Shown here in pieces: positions 1 through 9,400 of a stretch of 20,842 nucleotides of DNA. Made by a program: the position numbers and the translations under genes. The first letter of the stretch is position 1; each line of letters starts with the position of its first letter. This stretch comes from a virus, in IMG/VR virus record IMGVR_UViG_3300025127_008226, positions 1 to 20,842 of that record; one strand, 5' to 3'. The notes below the pieces were generated by a model. That model worked only from the letters and a program-made list of their open reading frames with translations, was not told the origin of the DNA and did no database searches.

Positions 1-1
1 C

Positions 2-979
2 GGAGAGTCTACCCAACCTGAGAGATTCGATTTGGATCTCCTCATGGAGCGAAAGGCCAAGGTTGGCCCCAAGCTGTTTTCTTTGCACTACCACCTAGAT
101 ACCTCACTGGCTGATGCTGACAGGTATCCCCTTAGGTTGGCTGATTTGATTGTACTTGATTGTGATTATACAGTAGCCCCTGAAAAGATTGTTTGGGCAT
201 CTAAACACGTTAATAAAAAATTACCTTCTTTTGGATTGAGTGGAGATGTCCTGTATGAGCCTATGTGGGTTTCACAAAATTACGAAGATTATGTACATAA
301 AGTTATGCACATTGACCCTAGTGGTCGCGGAGCAGATGAAACTTCTGTATGTGTCTCCGGGTATCTTAATGGCTACGTCTTTATTCTTGAGTTGGATGGT
401 CTACAGGGTGGTTACTCTGAGCGAACGCTTGAGAAGATCGTTACGATGGCTATGGAAACAGAAGTAAATGTTATTAGGTTTGAGTCTAACTTTGGTGATG
501 CTATGTTTGGTCAAATCCTGTTGCCCGTGATGCGGCGTATGGGGTGTGACGCGGGCATCGAAGAGTTTAGAGTTACGGGTAATAAAAGTAAAAGAATTAT
601 CGGTACGCTTGAACCAGCTATGGCTGCTCACAGAATTGTAGTAGACCCTAAGGTAATTAGACAAGAAGAGACTCAGCGACAGTTGACCCGTATTACAGAA
701 ATGAAGGGATCACTGAAGCATGACGATAGAGTTGACGTACTCGCTTCTAGCGTATCGTACTGGGAAGATGCCCTTGGTATTAACGTAGACGATAAGATTG
801 CAGAGGCAGAATACATGAGAAATGAAGAAATCATTCAAAACTGGGAGAATGATGACCGAAGAATTAGAAGTATAGGTTACGATAGATGTATTGGTCGAGT
901 TGAAGTTAACGGCCAACATCTTAAAATGCAAAAACCAAGTTATTTTAATAACAGGCTTCTAAGGAAATTTAATCAATGA
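2..979 (+). CDS. terL: Terminase large subunit, C-terminal part (5' end outside window)
   Basis: Motor and nuclease subunit of the DNA-packaging machine: it pumps DNA through the portal and cuts concatemers. The frame is open to the window edge, reading GESTQPERFDLDLL, so the TTG at 32 is only an internal codon. About 325 residues are visible; T7 gp19 has 586, so the N-terminal ATPase domain lies upstream. Numbering from position 2, the nuclease motifs are HIDPSGRGADET (Asp105), ESNFGD (Glu161) and KHDDRVD (Asp241/242, Asp245), the acidic triad of the RuvC/RNase H-like nuclease. The phrase LDTSLADADRYPLRL just before them matches the linker typical of T7-type terminases. The stop overlaps the next start (ATGA at 976-979), so the two are co-translated. 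No catalytic residue appears lost. I am confident of the family; the T7-like subgroup is inferred from these phrases. Confidence 0.93.
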   Translation, partial: GESTQPERFDLDLLMERKAKVGPKLFSLHYHLDTSLADADRYPLRLADLIVLDCDYTVAPEKIVWASKHVNKKLPSFGLSGDVLYEPMWVSQNYEDYVHKVMHIDPSGRGADETSVCVSGYLNGYVFILELDGLQGGYSERTLEKIVTMAMETEVNVIRFESNFGDAMFGQILLPVMRRMGCDAGIEEFRVTGNKSKRIIGTLEPAMAAHRIVVDPKVIRQEETQRQLTRITEMKGSLKHDDRVDVLASSVSYWEDALGINVDDKIAEAEYMRNEEIIQNWENDDRRIRSIGYDRCIGRVEVNGQHLKMQKPSYFNNRLLRKFNQ

Positions 980-1467
980 GAGTAGTTACCGGAATAGGAC
1001 CAAGAGTTGGTACTTCGTTTACAATGAATTTTTTACGAAAAAATGGATTACCCATTGCTGGTAAAAAGTTTTTATATTTTACCCCTAAGGATGAAAATCC
1101 CGATGGGTTCTGGGAATTAGACCCTCAGATAATGGAAGAGGGTTGTAGAGATCATATGTGGAAAAACATGTATGTAAAGGTGTGGCCTGCCTTGTTGCTA
1201 AAAACCCCAGTGTATAACATAAACAGGCTTCTTATATTAGAACGCAAGGATAAAGAAAGACAATTAGAAAGCGTCAATAGAATTTATAAAAAAGAAAAGG
1301 AAATAGTTAATTTTACATCCCCTTTTAATCCACCTACAGATATCATTGATTGGTCTAGGTGGTGTCTTACAAGGGCTTTAGAAGAAGCTAATTACCCTAT
1401 CTTGCATGTCTATACAGAAGACATAAATGATAAATTAGACGAAATACTTTCTTTTATGGAGGATTGA
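976..1467 (+). CDS. Sulfotransferase-fold P-loop protein
   Basis: 163 residues. The N-terminal strand-loop VVTGIGPRVGTSF (residues 3-15) resembles the 5'-phosphosulfate-binding loop of sulfotransferases (consensus PRSGTT), with Val for the usual Ser. NPDGFWE (about residues 42-48) fits the conserved segment after that loop. The stretch around LLILERKDKERQLES is placed like the 3'-phosphate-binding Arg/Ser motif, with imperfect spacing. The C-terminal HVYTEDINDKLDEILSFME matches the 'vryEDL...l..il.fl' ending of the family. Such enzymes move sulfate from PAPS to a hydroxyl or amine; no substrate can be read here. The protein is shorter than typical family members (roughly 250-300 residues) and may be a minimal or non-catalytic version. 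The start is set by the ATGA overlap with terL and an AAGGAAA ribosome site at 961-967. Other P-loop kinase-like folds remain possible. Confidence 0.65.
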   Translation: MRVVTGIGPRVGTSFTMNFLRKNGLPIAGKKFLYFTPKDENPDGFWELDPQIMEEGCRDHMWKNMYVKVWPALLLKTPVYNINRLLILERKDKERQLESVNRIYKKEKEIVNFTSPFNPPTDIIDWSRWCLTRALEEANYPILHVYTEDINDKLDEILSFMED

Positions 1468-1468
1468 T

Positions 1469-2191
1469 ATGCCTTATTTAATGGCTGGAACTATGATTGG
1501 TGGCGGTATTTTAGGCGGCATCATGGGAGGAAGCGAAGCTGAAGCTCAGTATGCTAGAGAAGTTGCTATGTATAATGACCGAACAATTAAAGAAGCCTTT
1601 AATTCCGGTAAGCAGCTTTTTGGAGTCGCTAATGCTAACGCAATGAAGCGGTTACAGAATGAAATGAATGCAGAACAGATGGCACGAAACTATGCTAGGG
1701 GCCGTATTGATCTCCAGAAAAATGTAGAAGATAGGCGACAGGCTATGGCAGAAAACCAACGATTAACGGTTGCTGCTAACAACATTAGGATTACCCAGAA
1801 AATGGGAGCCAATAGTGGTACAGCCGAGCGTATTCGAGAACAGATGAAACACAAGGGAGCTAAGAACTGGGAGACTGAGTTCTTTAATACTCTCGATCAA
1901 GAAAAAGCTATGGAACAACAGTACAGAAATAATCTTAATCAGATCGACGATTCAATGGCACAAGCAGATGCCTACATGCCGGGTCTTCCCCCTCAGGCTC
2001 CTGACATGACTATGGCAATCATTAACGGTGCTATGGGCGGTCTTGTGCAAGGCGCACAACTTGGTGGTGCTTTAGGTAGCGCATTTGGTAATATACCTAC
2101 TGGAGGTGGGGACGGTGACTTAGGAACATTAGGTAATGCAGCGGCTTCTGATGCTACAGGAGCTAATTATATGGCCGCGTTAGGATTTTAA
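1469..2191 (+). CDS. Internal virion protein A (T7 gp14-like)
   Basis: 240 residues, in the position and with the look of T7 gp14 (196 residues), the smallest ejected core protein, thought to form the outer-membrane pore. The N-terminus carries a glycine-zipper hydrophobic segment, GTMIGGGILGGIMGGSEAE (about residues 7-25). A charged, Gln/Asn/Ala-rich helical middle follows (about 26-170; repeated 'Q..N...Q' and 'MA' elements). Near the C-terminus is a second small-residue hydrophobic stretch, AIINGAMGGLVQGAQLGGAL (about 184-203), then a Gly/Asp-rich linker. This hydrophobic-helical-hydrophobic plan is typical of gp14-like proteins. A strong GGAGGA ribosome site at 1458-1463 overlaps the end of the previous gene, and the start lies one base after that gene's stop. 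Family assignment rests on context and composition, not on a sharp motif. Confidence 0.72.
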   Translation: MPYLMAGTMIGGGILGGIMGGSEAEAQYAREVAMYNDRTIKEAFNSGKQLFGVANANAMKRLQNEMNAEQMARNYARGRIDLQKNVEDRRQAMAENQRLTVAANNIRITQKMGANSGTAERIREQMKHKGAKNWETEFFNTLDQEKAMEQQYRNNLNQIDDSMAQADAYMPGLPPQAPDMTMAIINGAMGGLVQGAQLGGALGSAFGNIPTGGGDGDLGTLGNAAASDATGANYMAALGF

Positions 2192-2202
2192 GGAGATAAA
2201 CC

Positions 2203-5200
2203 ATGCCAAGACCTACACAAAATGACAAACGACAACAGACAGGTCGCATTCCGGGCCAGCTTGAGCGAGTTCAACGACAGACCCCCGGTGTGTATGAGAC
2301 TCCTGAAACACTTGATGTATCCCAGCAGGGACAGATAAGATTTGGTGCTAACGCACAGTCTGCCTTTAGAACTGATGAAAGTTTAGCTGGTCAGTTACTT
2401 AAACAGTTACGTCCTATTACTGAAATTGTTACTGCAATTGATAAAGATAGAACTAGGCAGGACAGAGAGTTAGCAGAAGATTTGCAGATGACTGCTGATA
2501 AAATTATTTCTAACGATAATTTAACTCAAAAAGATAAACTTCGTCTGCTTCAAACTCAGTACTCTCAAGCAAAACCTAAAACAAGAAGGTTTGAAGCAAT
2601 CTTCAGTAATCAAGCTGCTGGGGCGCAGGCCAAAGTAAATGAATTAAATGACGAAGATTTTTTAATTAGTTGGATTACTAAGACAGAAGAACAAAATCTT
2701 AAAAACCCTGTATTTTCTACTAATCCTGATATCCCATCAAAAGCACAGTTTCGTAAAGATGCTGTAGAAGATGCTATTGTACAGTACCCTCACTTAAGAG
2801 ATAAATTAACGAGATGGGAAAAGGGGACAGAATTAAAAGCTTTGCAAGATCAGTTTAAATTTATTCAGGGGTTTGCTTTAAGTCAAGCAACAAATGAATT
2901 AAATATGTTAGCTTTACATGATCCTGATACATTTACGGGTTCTTTAGGAGGAGTACAGGCTACGGTAAACGGAGCCGTCTTCTCAATGGCGAAAGAAAAT
3001 GGAATTCCTGTAGAGTTAATCCGAGATAACCCAGCTATTATGGAAGAGATTACCAGCTTAGTAAAAGCAAAAACACAAGATGTTCAGAATATGGTTCAAA
3101 CTCAATCTAATATAGCAACTGCTCAAGCCAACCAAGAAAGTGCCTTTAATTCTTTTTCTACTATTCCAGAAGCTATAGCTAAAAGTAAAGGACTTAATCC
3201 ACAACAGGTATTTGCTGCTTGGAAACAAGGAAGGCAAATTAATCCCGCTTTAGCTCCGGGTCAGCTTGAATTTAATCTTTACGGTATTAGACAGGGAATT
3301 CAAGATATTGCTAATATGCAATTTGATGTCGCTGGTTCTGATATGATGTTAGATGCTATTCTTGCTTACCACCCTTTACAGTATAAAGGAGAAGAGGTAA
3401 GAGCTTTAGTAAAACAAATGAAAGAAGACCCCTCAAGTTTAGATATGGAATTTAGACAAGCAAATGCTACTTTAATTCAAAAGGTTTTAGATCAAACTTC
3501 TAATCTATATATGAATGATTTTTATGGGAGTTTAACTCCAGAAGAAAACGCGGCCCTTGCTTTAAAGGTAGGAAAAGTACAAGCAATGATGGAGTTTACT
3601 CCCTATCCTCCCTCGCCTAACGCTGATAAAACCATTCGTGATGCTCAAGTAGAACGGGCCTTATCTAGTGATGATCCTACAGATTATGAAATTGATACAC
3701 AGATGAATTTAAAAAATCTTGTAGAAGCTAAAATTGAGATGGGAATGAGCTATGGTATTCCTACTAATGAAGCGGTAGACTTACAGAAAGAATTAGATAA
3801 AGCTAGTTTTGGCACAAAATCCCCTACTCCTGAAATGATAGAAGCTAGAAACGCTCTTAATGAAAAGTTTGGAGATAGCTTTTTAACTGCTGTTGAATCT
3901 GCTGAAGATGCACAGAAAGCAGGAGAAGTTTTAAAAAATTTAGATACAGGAATTGATATTACTAAATCTGGGGGAGGTCAAATAGGGACTATATTAGATT
4001 TAGTAAACCAAAGAATTACAAGATCTATTAATTCTGTTGAAGATTTACCTCAATCCCAAGAAGGATGGCAGGCTTACTTCGGTCAGACGCAAGAAAAAGA
4101 ATATGAATACGATGCTTTGTCTGATCCTATTGACGTTACAATAAATAATTTAAGAGCTATATCAAATGCACATCCTCAGTTTATACCACTTAGAAATGTT
4201 ATTGATGATTTTGATAATGCAGAAGAAGGTGTAGATAAATACAATAACTTTATGATAGCTTTTGATGATATAGCCGATGACGAAAGACTTAAAGACTTAG
4301 AGGTAGGCGATCCTTTATCAGAATTAAGCCTTAACTTAACTGGCACTAGAAAAAATATGCTTAAAGCTATAGGACAAAACTTAGGTGGAAATGATTATCC
4401 ATTATATGATTTTAATCCTCAAACTGGTATGATTTCGTTGACTAAAGATAATACTATTGCTGTTCCTTTTCTTTTAAGCGATGCTGTTAGTCAATACGCT
4501 AATAACAACGGGAAAGTTAATAACGCTTCTGCTGAAATTTTAGCAGATAGAATGGAACAAGTAGCCGCAGAAGTTATTACTTTAGATCCAGAAGCAAGAG
4601 CAGAGTGGTTTAAAAAGAATATAAATACTGTAGTAACTTTACAAAATTTAGCTACTATAACTGATTCACCTTTGTATTCAAATAAAAAACTTAAGAAATC
4701 AACGTTCGCTTTTATAGGCGGTGTAGTAGGGTTAAAGAAAACAACTTCTGATAAATTAGCTGAGGCTGACCCAAAAAAAAGCCCCCGATTAGCCGCCATT
4801 GCTCGTAGTGTTCAAGCTAATACAGCAATGTTATTACAGGGTGGTCAAGATCTTGCAAGAGCCGCTGGTTATAGAGATGTTCTTGAAAAAAGCGTTAATC
4901 TTGTTACTAATTTTACTGAAGTTCCTGTTGAAGATATGCCAGCCAATCAAACAGATATTACAGGAACTTATAATACAAACGAAGTTCCTTATGATGATAT
5001 ATTTTATAATAGTGACAGAGACGATTATTTTCTTTTTGATATTGCAGGCGGAGATATTTGGAATAAAATACCAGTAATAGGTTGGGCGGACCCTGTTAGT
5101 CCTTTTCCAACAACTGGTGAAGTACAGGTTAGTCCTCTTTTAATGGGTTGGAGATCTCGTCCTGCTATGAAAGGAGAAGTAGCTCCTATAGATCAAAAGG

Positions 5201-6396
5201 AAATTAGAGATCTTACTAATGAAGCATACTATGACATAATTGGTACTATTGATCAAGGACGATTATTCCGGCTTGCCTCTGAAAGCGGTAAGCTAGAAGC
5301 AGGCGTAAGTGCAGCACTAGCAGCATCAGATGGTATGTCTACTACTGCAATGTCAGATCCTTTAATGGACAATTTATTAGAGGTCGGTAGAAATATGGGA
5401 TATCAGGTAATTCTTTCTCCAATGGAAGACATTGATGGTGACCGAGAAAAAAATAGAGTTTTAACCGAGGCACTAGGAGAAGAAACAGAAGGAGAAAACG
5501 CTACTAATTTTTCTATTCAAGCCTTACCTATTATCCGTTCAACCTATAATGATAATCCTCCAGCAGCTATTGAACCGCTTAGACCTAATGAAAAACAATT
5601 AGAAGTTATCCAAAATAAACTTGGATCTACAGCAGAACAACCTAATTGGGCTATGCTTGAACCTCAAGTTATACGACAACAAGCTATGCTTGGTGCTGTT
5701 CCTGCTCCCGGTAATTCAGGAGAAACTCTAATGGGACAAGTAGTTACATGGGGTTTACCAGAAGAAGACCAAAGAAGAATTGGAAAAATTCTGGATAAAA
5801 CTTTATACGAAAGAGGAGAAGGAAGAGGACCGCTTACTAAAGTAAGAACAAAGCCGGGAGACGTTAGGAAAGGATACGCGCAAACCCCGTTTAGTGCTGA
5901 AGTAGGAGGCGGTTCTTATTTAGGTTTACATAACTCAGTCGCTACTGTAACTTACTTACATAAAATGTTAATTGAAGATCCCGAGAACTTTGATTCTGTT
6001 TTAAGAGATTTAGAAAAAGACTTAGAACTTACAGATATTCAAATATCAGAAGAAACAGGGAATAATATTGTAGCTTTTTCAGAGTATAATGAAAATTCAG
6101 GGGAGTATATTTTTTACCATAAAAACGGTAAAGACGGTAAACTTGTTTTAAATGCTACCGCAACAGATAGAGAAGCAGGAATACTTGATCCTAAAGCTCT
6201 TCTTAAATTAGTTATAGACGGTGGTATTAGACACTTTGAAGGGCTTTCTCATAATGTTACTGTCGGAGGAACGGGAGAAATAGTGACTGATCCCCGCCAA
6301 CCAGTTGAGTATACTTTTTACAGAGAAGACAATTATGTTCAAAATGAGCAATATAGATCATTAAGCGATTATGAAAAAATCGTACTAGATAATTAA
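2203..6396 (+). CDS. Internal virion protein B (T7 gp15-like), enlarged
   Basis: 1397 residues. Second gene of the putative ejectosome trio, matching gp15 (747 residues in T7), which with gp16 lines the ejected channel across the periplasm. The N-terminus is Pro/Gln/Arg-rich and polar (MPRPTQNDKRQQTGRIPGQL), followed by a long alpha-helical acidic body with no signal peptide and no convincing membrane helix. The C-terminal third (from about residue 900) is richer in Gly, Pro, Tyr and Trp, for example GGDIWNKIPVIGWADP, and may hold a separate globular domain ending in a beta-rich tail. ESGKLEAGVSAALAASDGM at residues 1027-1045 faintly recalls the transglycosylase ESG...GLMQ signature but lacks the GLMQ part. 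The start has a TAAGGAGA ribosome site that includes the previous stop. Nearly twice the length of T7 gp15; the role is inferred from order. Confidence 0.7.
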   Translation: MPRPTQNDKRQQTGRIPGQLERVQRQTPGVYETPETLDVSQQGQIRFGANAQSAFRTDESLAGQLLKQLRPITEIVTAIDKDRTRQDRELAEDLQMTADKIISNDNLTQKDKLRLLQTQYSQAKPKTRRFEAIFSNQAAGAQAKVNELNDEDFLISWITKTEEQNLKNPVFSTNPDIPSKAQFRKDAVEDAIVQYPHLRDKLTRWEKGTELKALQDQFKFIQGFALSQATNELNMLALHDPDTFTGSLGGVQATVNGAVFSMAKENGIPVELIRDNPAIMEEITSLVKAKTQDVQNMVQTQSNIATAQANQESAFNSFSTIPEAIAKSKGLNPQQVFAAWKQGRQINPALAPGQLEFNLYGIRQGIQDIANMQFDVAGSDMMLDAILAYHPLQYKGEEVRALVKQMKEDPSSLDMEFRQANATLIQKVLDQTSNLYMNDFYGSLTPEENAALALKVGKVQAMMEFTPYPPSPNADKTIRDAQVERALSSDDPTDYEIDTQMNLKNLVEAKIEMGMSYGIPTNEAVDLQKELDKASFGTKSPTPEMIEARNALNEKFGDSFLTAVESAEDAQKAGEVLKNLDTGIDITKSGGGQIGTILDLVNQRITRSINSVEDLPQSQEGWQAYFGQTQEKEYEYDALSDPIDVTINNLRAISNAHPQFIPLRNVIDDFDNAEEGVDKYNNFMIAFDDIADDERLKDLEVGDPLSELSLNLTGTRKNMLKAIGQNLGGNDYPLYDFNPQTGMISLTKDNTIAVPFLLSDAVSQYANNNGKVNNASAEILADRMEQVAAEVITLDPEARAEWFKKNINTVVTLQNLATITDSPLYSNKKLKKSTFAFIGGVVGLKKTTSDKLAEADPKKSPRLAAIARSVQANTAMLLQGGQDLARAAGYRDVLEKSVNLVTNFTEVPVEDMPANQTDITGTYNTNEVPYDDIFYNSDRDDYFLFDIAGGDIWNKIPVIGWADPVSPFPTTGEVQVSPLLMGWRSRPAMKGEVAPIDQKEIRDLTNEAYYDIIGTIDQGRLFRLASESGKLEAGVSAALAASDGMSTTAMSDPLMDNLLEVGRNMGYQVILSPMEDIDGDREKNRVLTEALGEETEGENATNFSIQALPIIRSTYNDNPPAAIEPLRPNEKQLEVIQNKLGSTAEQPNWAMLEPQVIRQQAMLGAVPAPGNSGETLMGQVVTWGLPEEDQRRIGKILDKTLYERGEGRGPLTKVRTKPGDVRKGYAQTPFSAEVGGGSYLGLHNSVATVTYLHKMLIEDPENFDSVLRDLEKDLELTDIQISEETGNNIVAFSEYNENSGEYIFYHKNGKDGKLVLNATATDREAGILDPKALLKLVIDGGIRHFEGLSHNVTVGGTGEIVTDPRQPVEYTFYREDNYVQNEQYRSLSDYEKIVLDN

Positions 6397-6415
6397 TCTA
6401 AGATAAGGAAAACAC

Positions 6416-9400
6416 ATGCCTATTAACTTTAGTAGTGAGAACTACTCTAAAAACGCATCTGATTATTACAAGTCTGTTCAGCAAAGTAAATACGATGAAA
6501 TTTATAAAACAAAACGAATTTCGGATATTACAGAAGAATACGAAAAAAGCGTTCAAAATACTTCTTTTGCTCTTCAGTACGGAACAGCCGCTGAAAACAT
6601 GTTAGATGAAGAAGAAGTAAATGCTTTATCAAACCAGTATGAAAATATCTTAGAGAATTCGTTTACTGCCTTTAGGTTTGACCCTAAAGAAGTTACAGAG
6701 CGTATTGCTAGAGATAATAGATTAACAATGAGTATGGTAGCAGAAGCGAATGAGGCAGGTCTTGAAACTATTCGTTTTCAGGGTAGCGATGATTTTGTAG
6801 AAAAAATTAAATACGCAATGGCTAACCCCTTAATGGCTCCTAATATTTTAAATAACCGTTTAGTTGGTTGGTTACCTGATAATTTAGGCGGTACATTTTT
6901 TGATTTAAGCGAATCTTGGAGTCAGGCATCTTATGAAAATGCTATAAACGCTCACAAAGCAATGAGTTTGTTTGGTCAGGTTCCTGAGTCCGTAGCTAGA
7001 TTAGCTAGTTATAATATAGCTGACAGGGAAACAAGAGGCGCAGTTAAAATGATTCTTGAAATGATCAAAGAAAAGGATCCTTCCTTTGAAGATGATATAG
7101 ATGCTGAGATTGTTTTAAGGCAGGCTCAGGCATTATCTATTGAAGAAAATGTCGATTGGGATAGAGACGGTTGGATGGCATGGGATATGGTTACTAGCGG
7201 TATAGACGTAATTACCGGAAAAAGTCAAGTAAACCCAGCAGCGGATTTAATTAGGTATACAGATCCTATTTGGGTTGGAGGCGAAAACAAAGAAGGAATT
7301 AGAGATCTTATTTTAAAAGCTATCGAAACTTCTGATACTTTAGATCCTAAAATTCAAGATTGGTTATCTAATAATCCAGATATTATTGATCTATTGAAGA
7401 CCTCTAGAAACGGAGCAGCTTTTACTTCTGCTATTAACCAAAAGAAACAAGAATATAAAATGGCTGCTATGTTCCAAGCAAACATGGGCGTTAAAACTTA
7501 CGGCGCACACGCTAAAGTTTTTGCTCATGGTTTCGCATTAGATCCTACTTTAGGTCTAGACATTGCTGCTACCATCGGAACAGGCGGGTTAAAAATAGTG
7601 GGAGGTATTGCTACAGGAGGTCTTAAATTAGCCGGAGCAGCATCTACTAGGATCGCAGCTAAGGTAACTTCTAAAACTCCGTTGTTAACTCGATTGAATA
7701 GTATGTCAATTAAGGCTCTTGAAAGAGAAACTAGATTTCTAAAAGCGGCTAAATTTTTAGAAAGAGGGACAGATAAAATTACCCTCCTTCAAAAATTCAT
7801 GCCTACTCAGATCTTGTCCGAATTGTTAGTTCCCTTAGGGAAACGATTGCTTACATCTGGTAAAGACGAAACCACCGATTTAATCAGCTATTTAAAGGGA
7901 TCTGATTATTTACCAAAATCAGTTACAGGTAGAGCTATGTACAGATCTATAGCTGGTTCAATCGAAGGTCTTGCTTGGGGTAGGATCGAATATGGTTATG
8001 CGTCAGCCTTTGAAGACTCCTTAAACGTAGCAATGTACGGTCAAGAACAGGCTGATACAATTGCTTATATGAGGAACCAGTCGGGAATGATGACTCAATC
8101 AATGATCATGGGTGGTATCATGGGCGGTGTCTTAGGTCCAGCTATTGGCGGAACTTTTGACGCTGCTGGAGCAACTGTTACCGGAACTGCTAAACTTCTC
8201 AATAAGTGGTCTGAAGTTAACCCTGATAACTGGCTTAATAGAACTACCGCATTTGCAGAAAAAAACTTTCAAGATAGGATAGCTAAAACATCTTGGTGGG
8301 GTGTAACAAAATCTATTGTTAATGTTGCTACAGAAAACAACATCACAGCAGATTCTCGTCTTAGTGTAAACAAAGCTCTTCCTAAAATTGACTTCGGTTC
8401 TTCAGAAGAATCAGTCTCTAATAATATTAATGTATTAGAAACCGAGTTGAGCAAGTTAGCCTCTGACTCAAGTGAAGCTGGGGTTGTAAACTTCCAGAAA
8501 GCAGTTGACAGTGTAGTTGACAGTATTCCTGAAGGGGAAACAATTAGTGCTGCTGATTTTACAATGAAAGTGCAAAACGCTTTAGCTGAACAAATTAAAG
8601 ATAGACGGAAAAGGCTGGGGTGGCGTGTCAACTTACTTAAAGGAACTGTTAAACAAATCTCTGATTTAGATAGCGATACAAAAAGAAATAACTTAACTAA
8701 TGACGGTAAAGAACCAGAAGTAATACGAGAAACAGAAGGCAACGAGTTTTCAGAAGAAGCTAGTAGATTGGCTGAGGAAAAAGCAGCACGGGAAACCACG
8801 TTAGCAGAAAAAGAAGAACAACTTGAAACCTTAACAGAACAGGTAACTGATCAAAAAAACAAAAACAAAGAAAACCCAGAAGAAGCTGATACGGAAGCTG
8901 TAACTGAACTAGAAGAAAAAATTCAAGAGCTTGAGCCTGAGATTGAAACAGAAAAACAAGACATCGAAGAATTGGGACTTAGGGTCGCGCAAGCAGCCGC
9001 CAATCACTCTGCCACTAATAAAGAAAGTGTTATTAACAATCAAACAGTATTTAACAAGCTTCTTAAAAAGAAGTTGTTAGCGGATATTGGCAAAGAAGGT
9101 AAAATGCATCCTATTGCTGCTATGATGGCATTTGGTATGGATGAAACCTTAGTTCGTAAGATGAAAAACGGAGCTACCTTAGAACAAAAAGCTGTTTTAG
9201 ATAAACTGTTAGCTTTTGATCCCGAACTAGCACCATTAGATGGTAACGAAATTTCTGCTCTTAAGGATGTTATTGAAGAAAACTTCTTACAAGAAATGGG
9301 CGTTAGGGATGAAGTGATGCCTCACACTTTATTCGATCAGCTAATCAAAGAAGGAGTCTCAGAAGAAGCTGCGTTTAACGAAGCCTATAACTTCTCATTT

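Noticed and set aside
32-34. TTG as a possible start of the terminase fragment
   Set aside because: The frame stays open to the window edge with family-like residues before it, and nuclease-domain-only starts are not expected.
4799-5077. Same-strand out-of-frame open frame encoding a Leu/Ile-rich peptide in the gp15-like gene
   Set aside because: It lies inside the long gp15-like frame, has no convincing ribosome site, and its hydrophobicity follows from AT-rich frame-shifted reading.
6397-6415. Programmed frameshift or split between the gp15-like and giant genes
   Set aside because: The upstream gene ends in TAA, and the next has its own ribosome site and ATG; no slippery sequence seen.
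8269-8799. Antisense open frame of 176 codons opposite the giant gene
   Set aside because: Ser/Leu-rich translation typical of the complement of Glu/Lys/Asn-rich coding DNA; no ribosome site seen and fully inside a well-supported gene.
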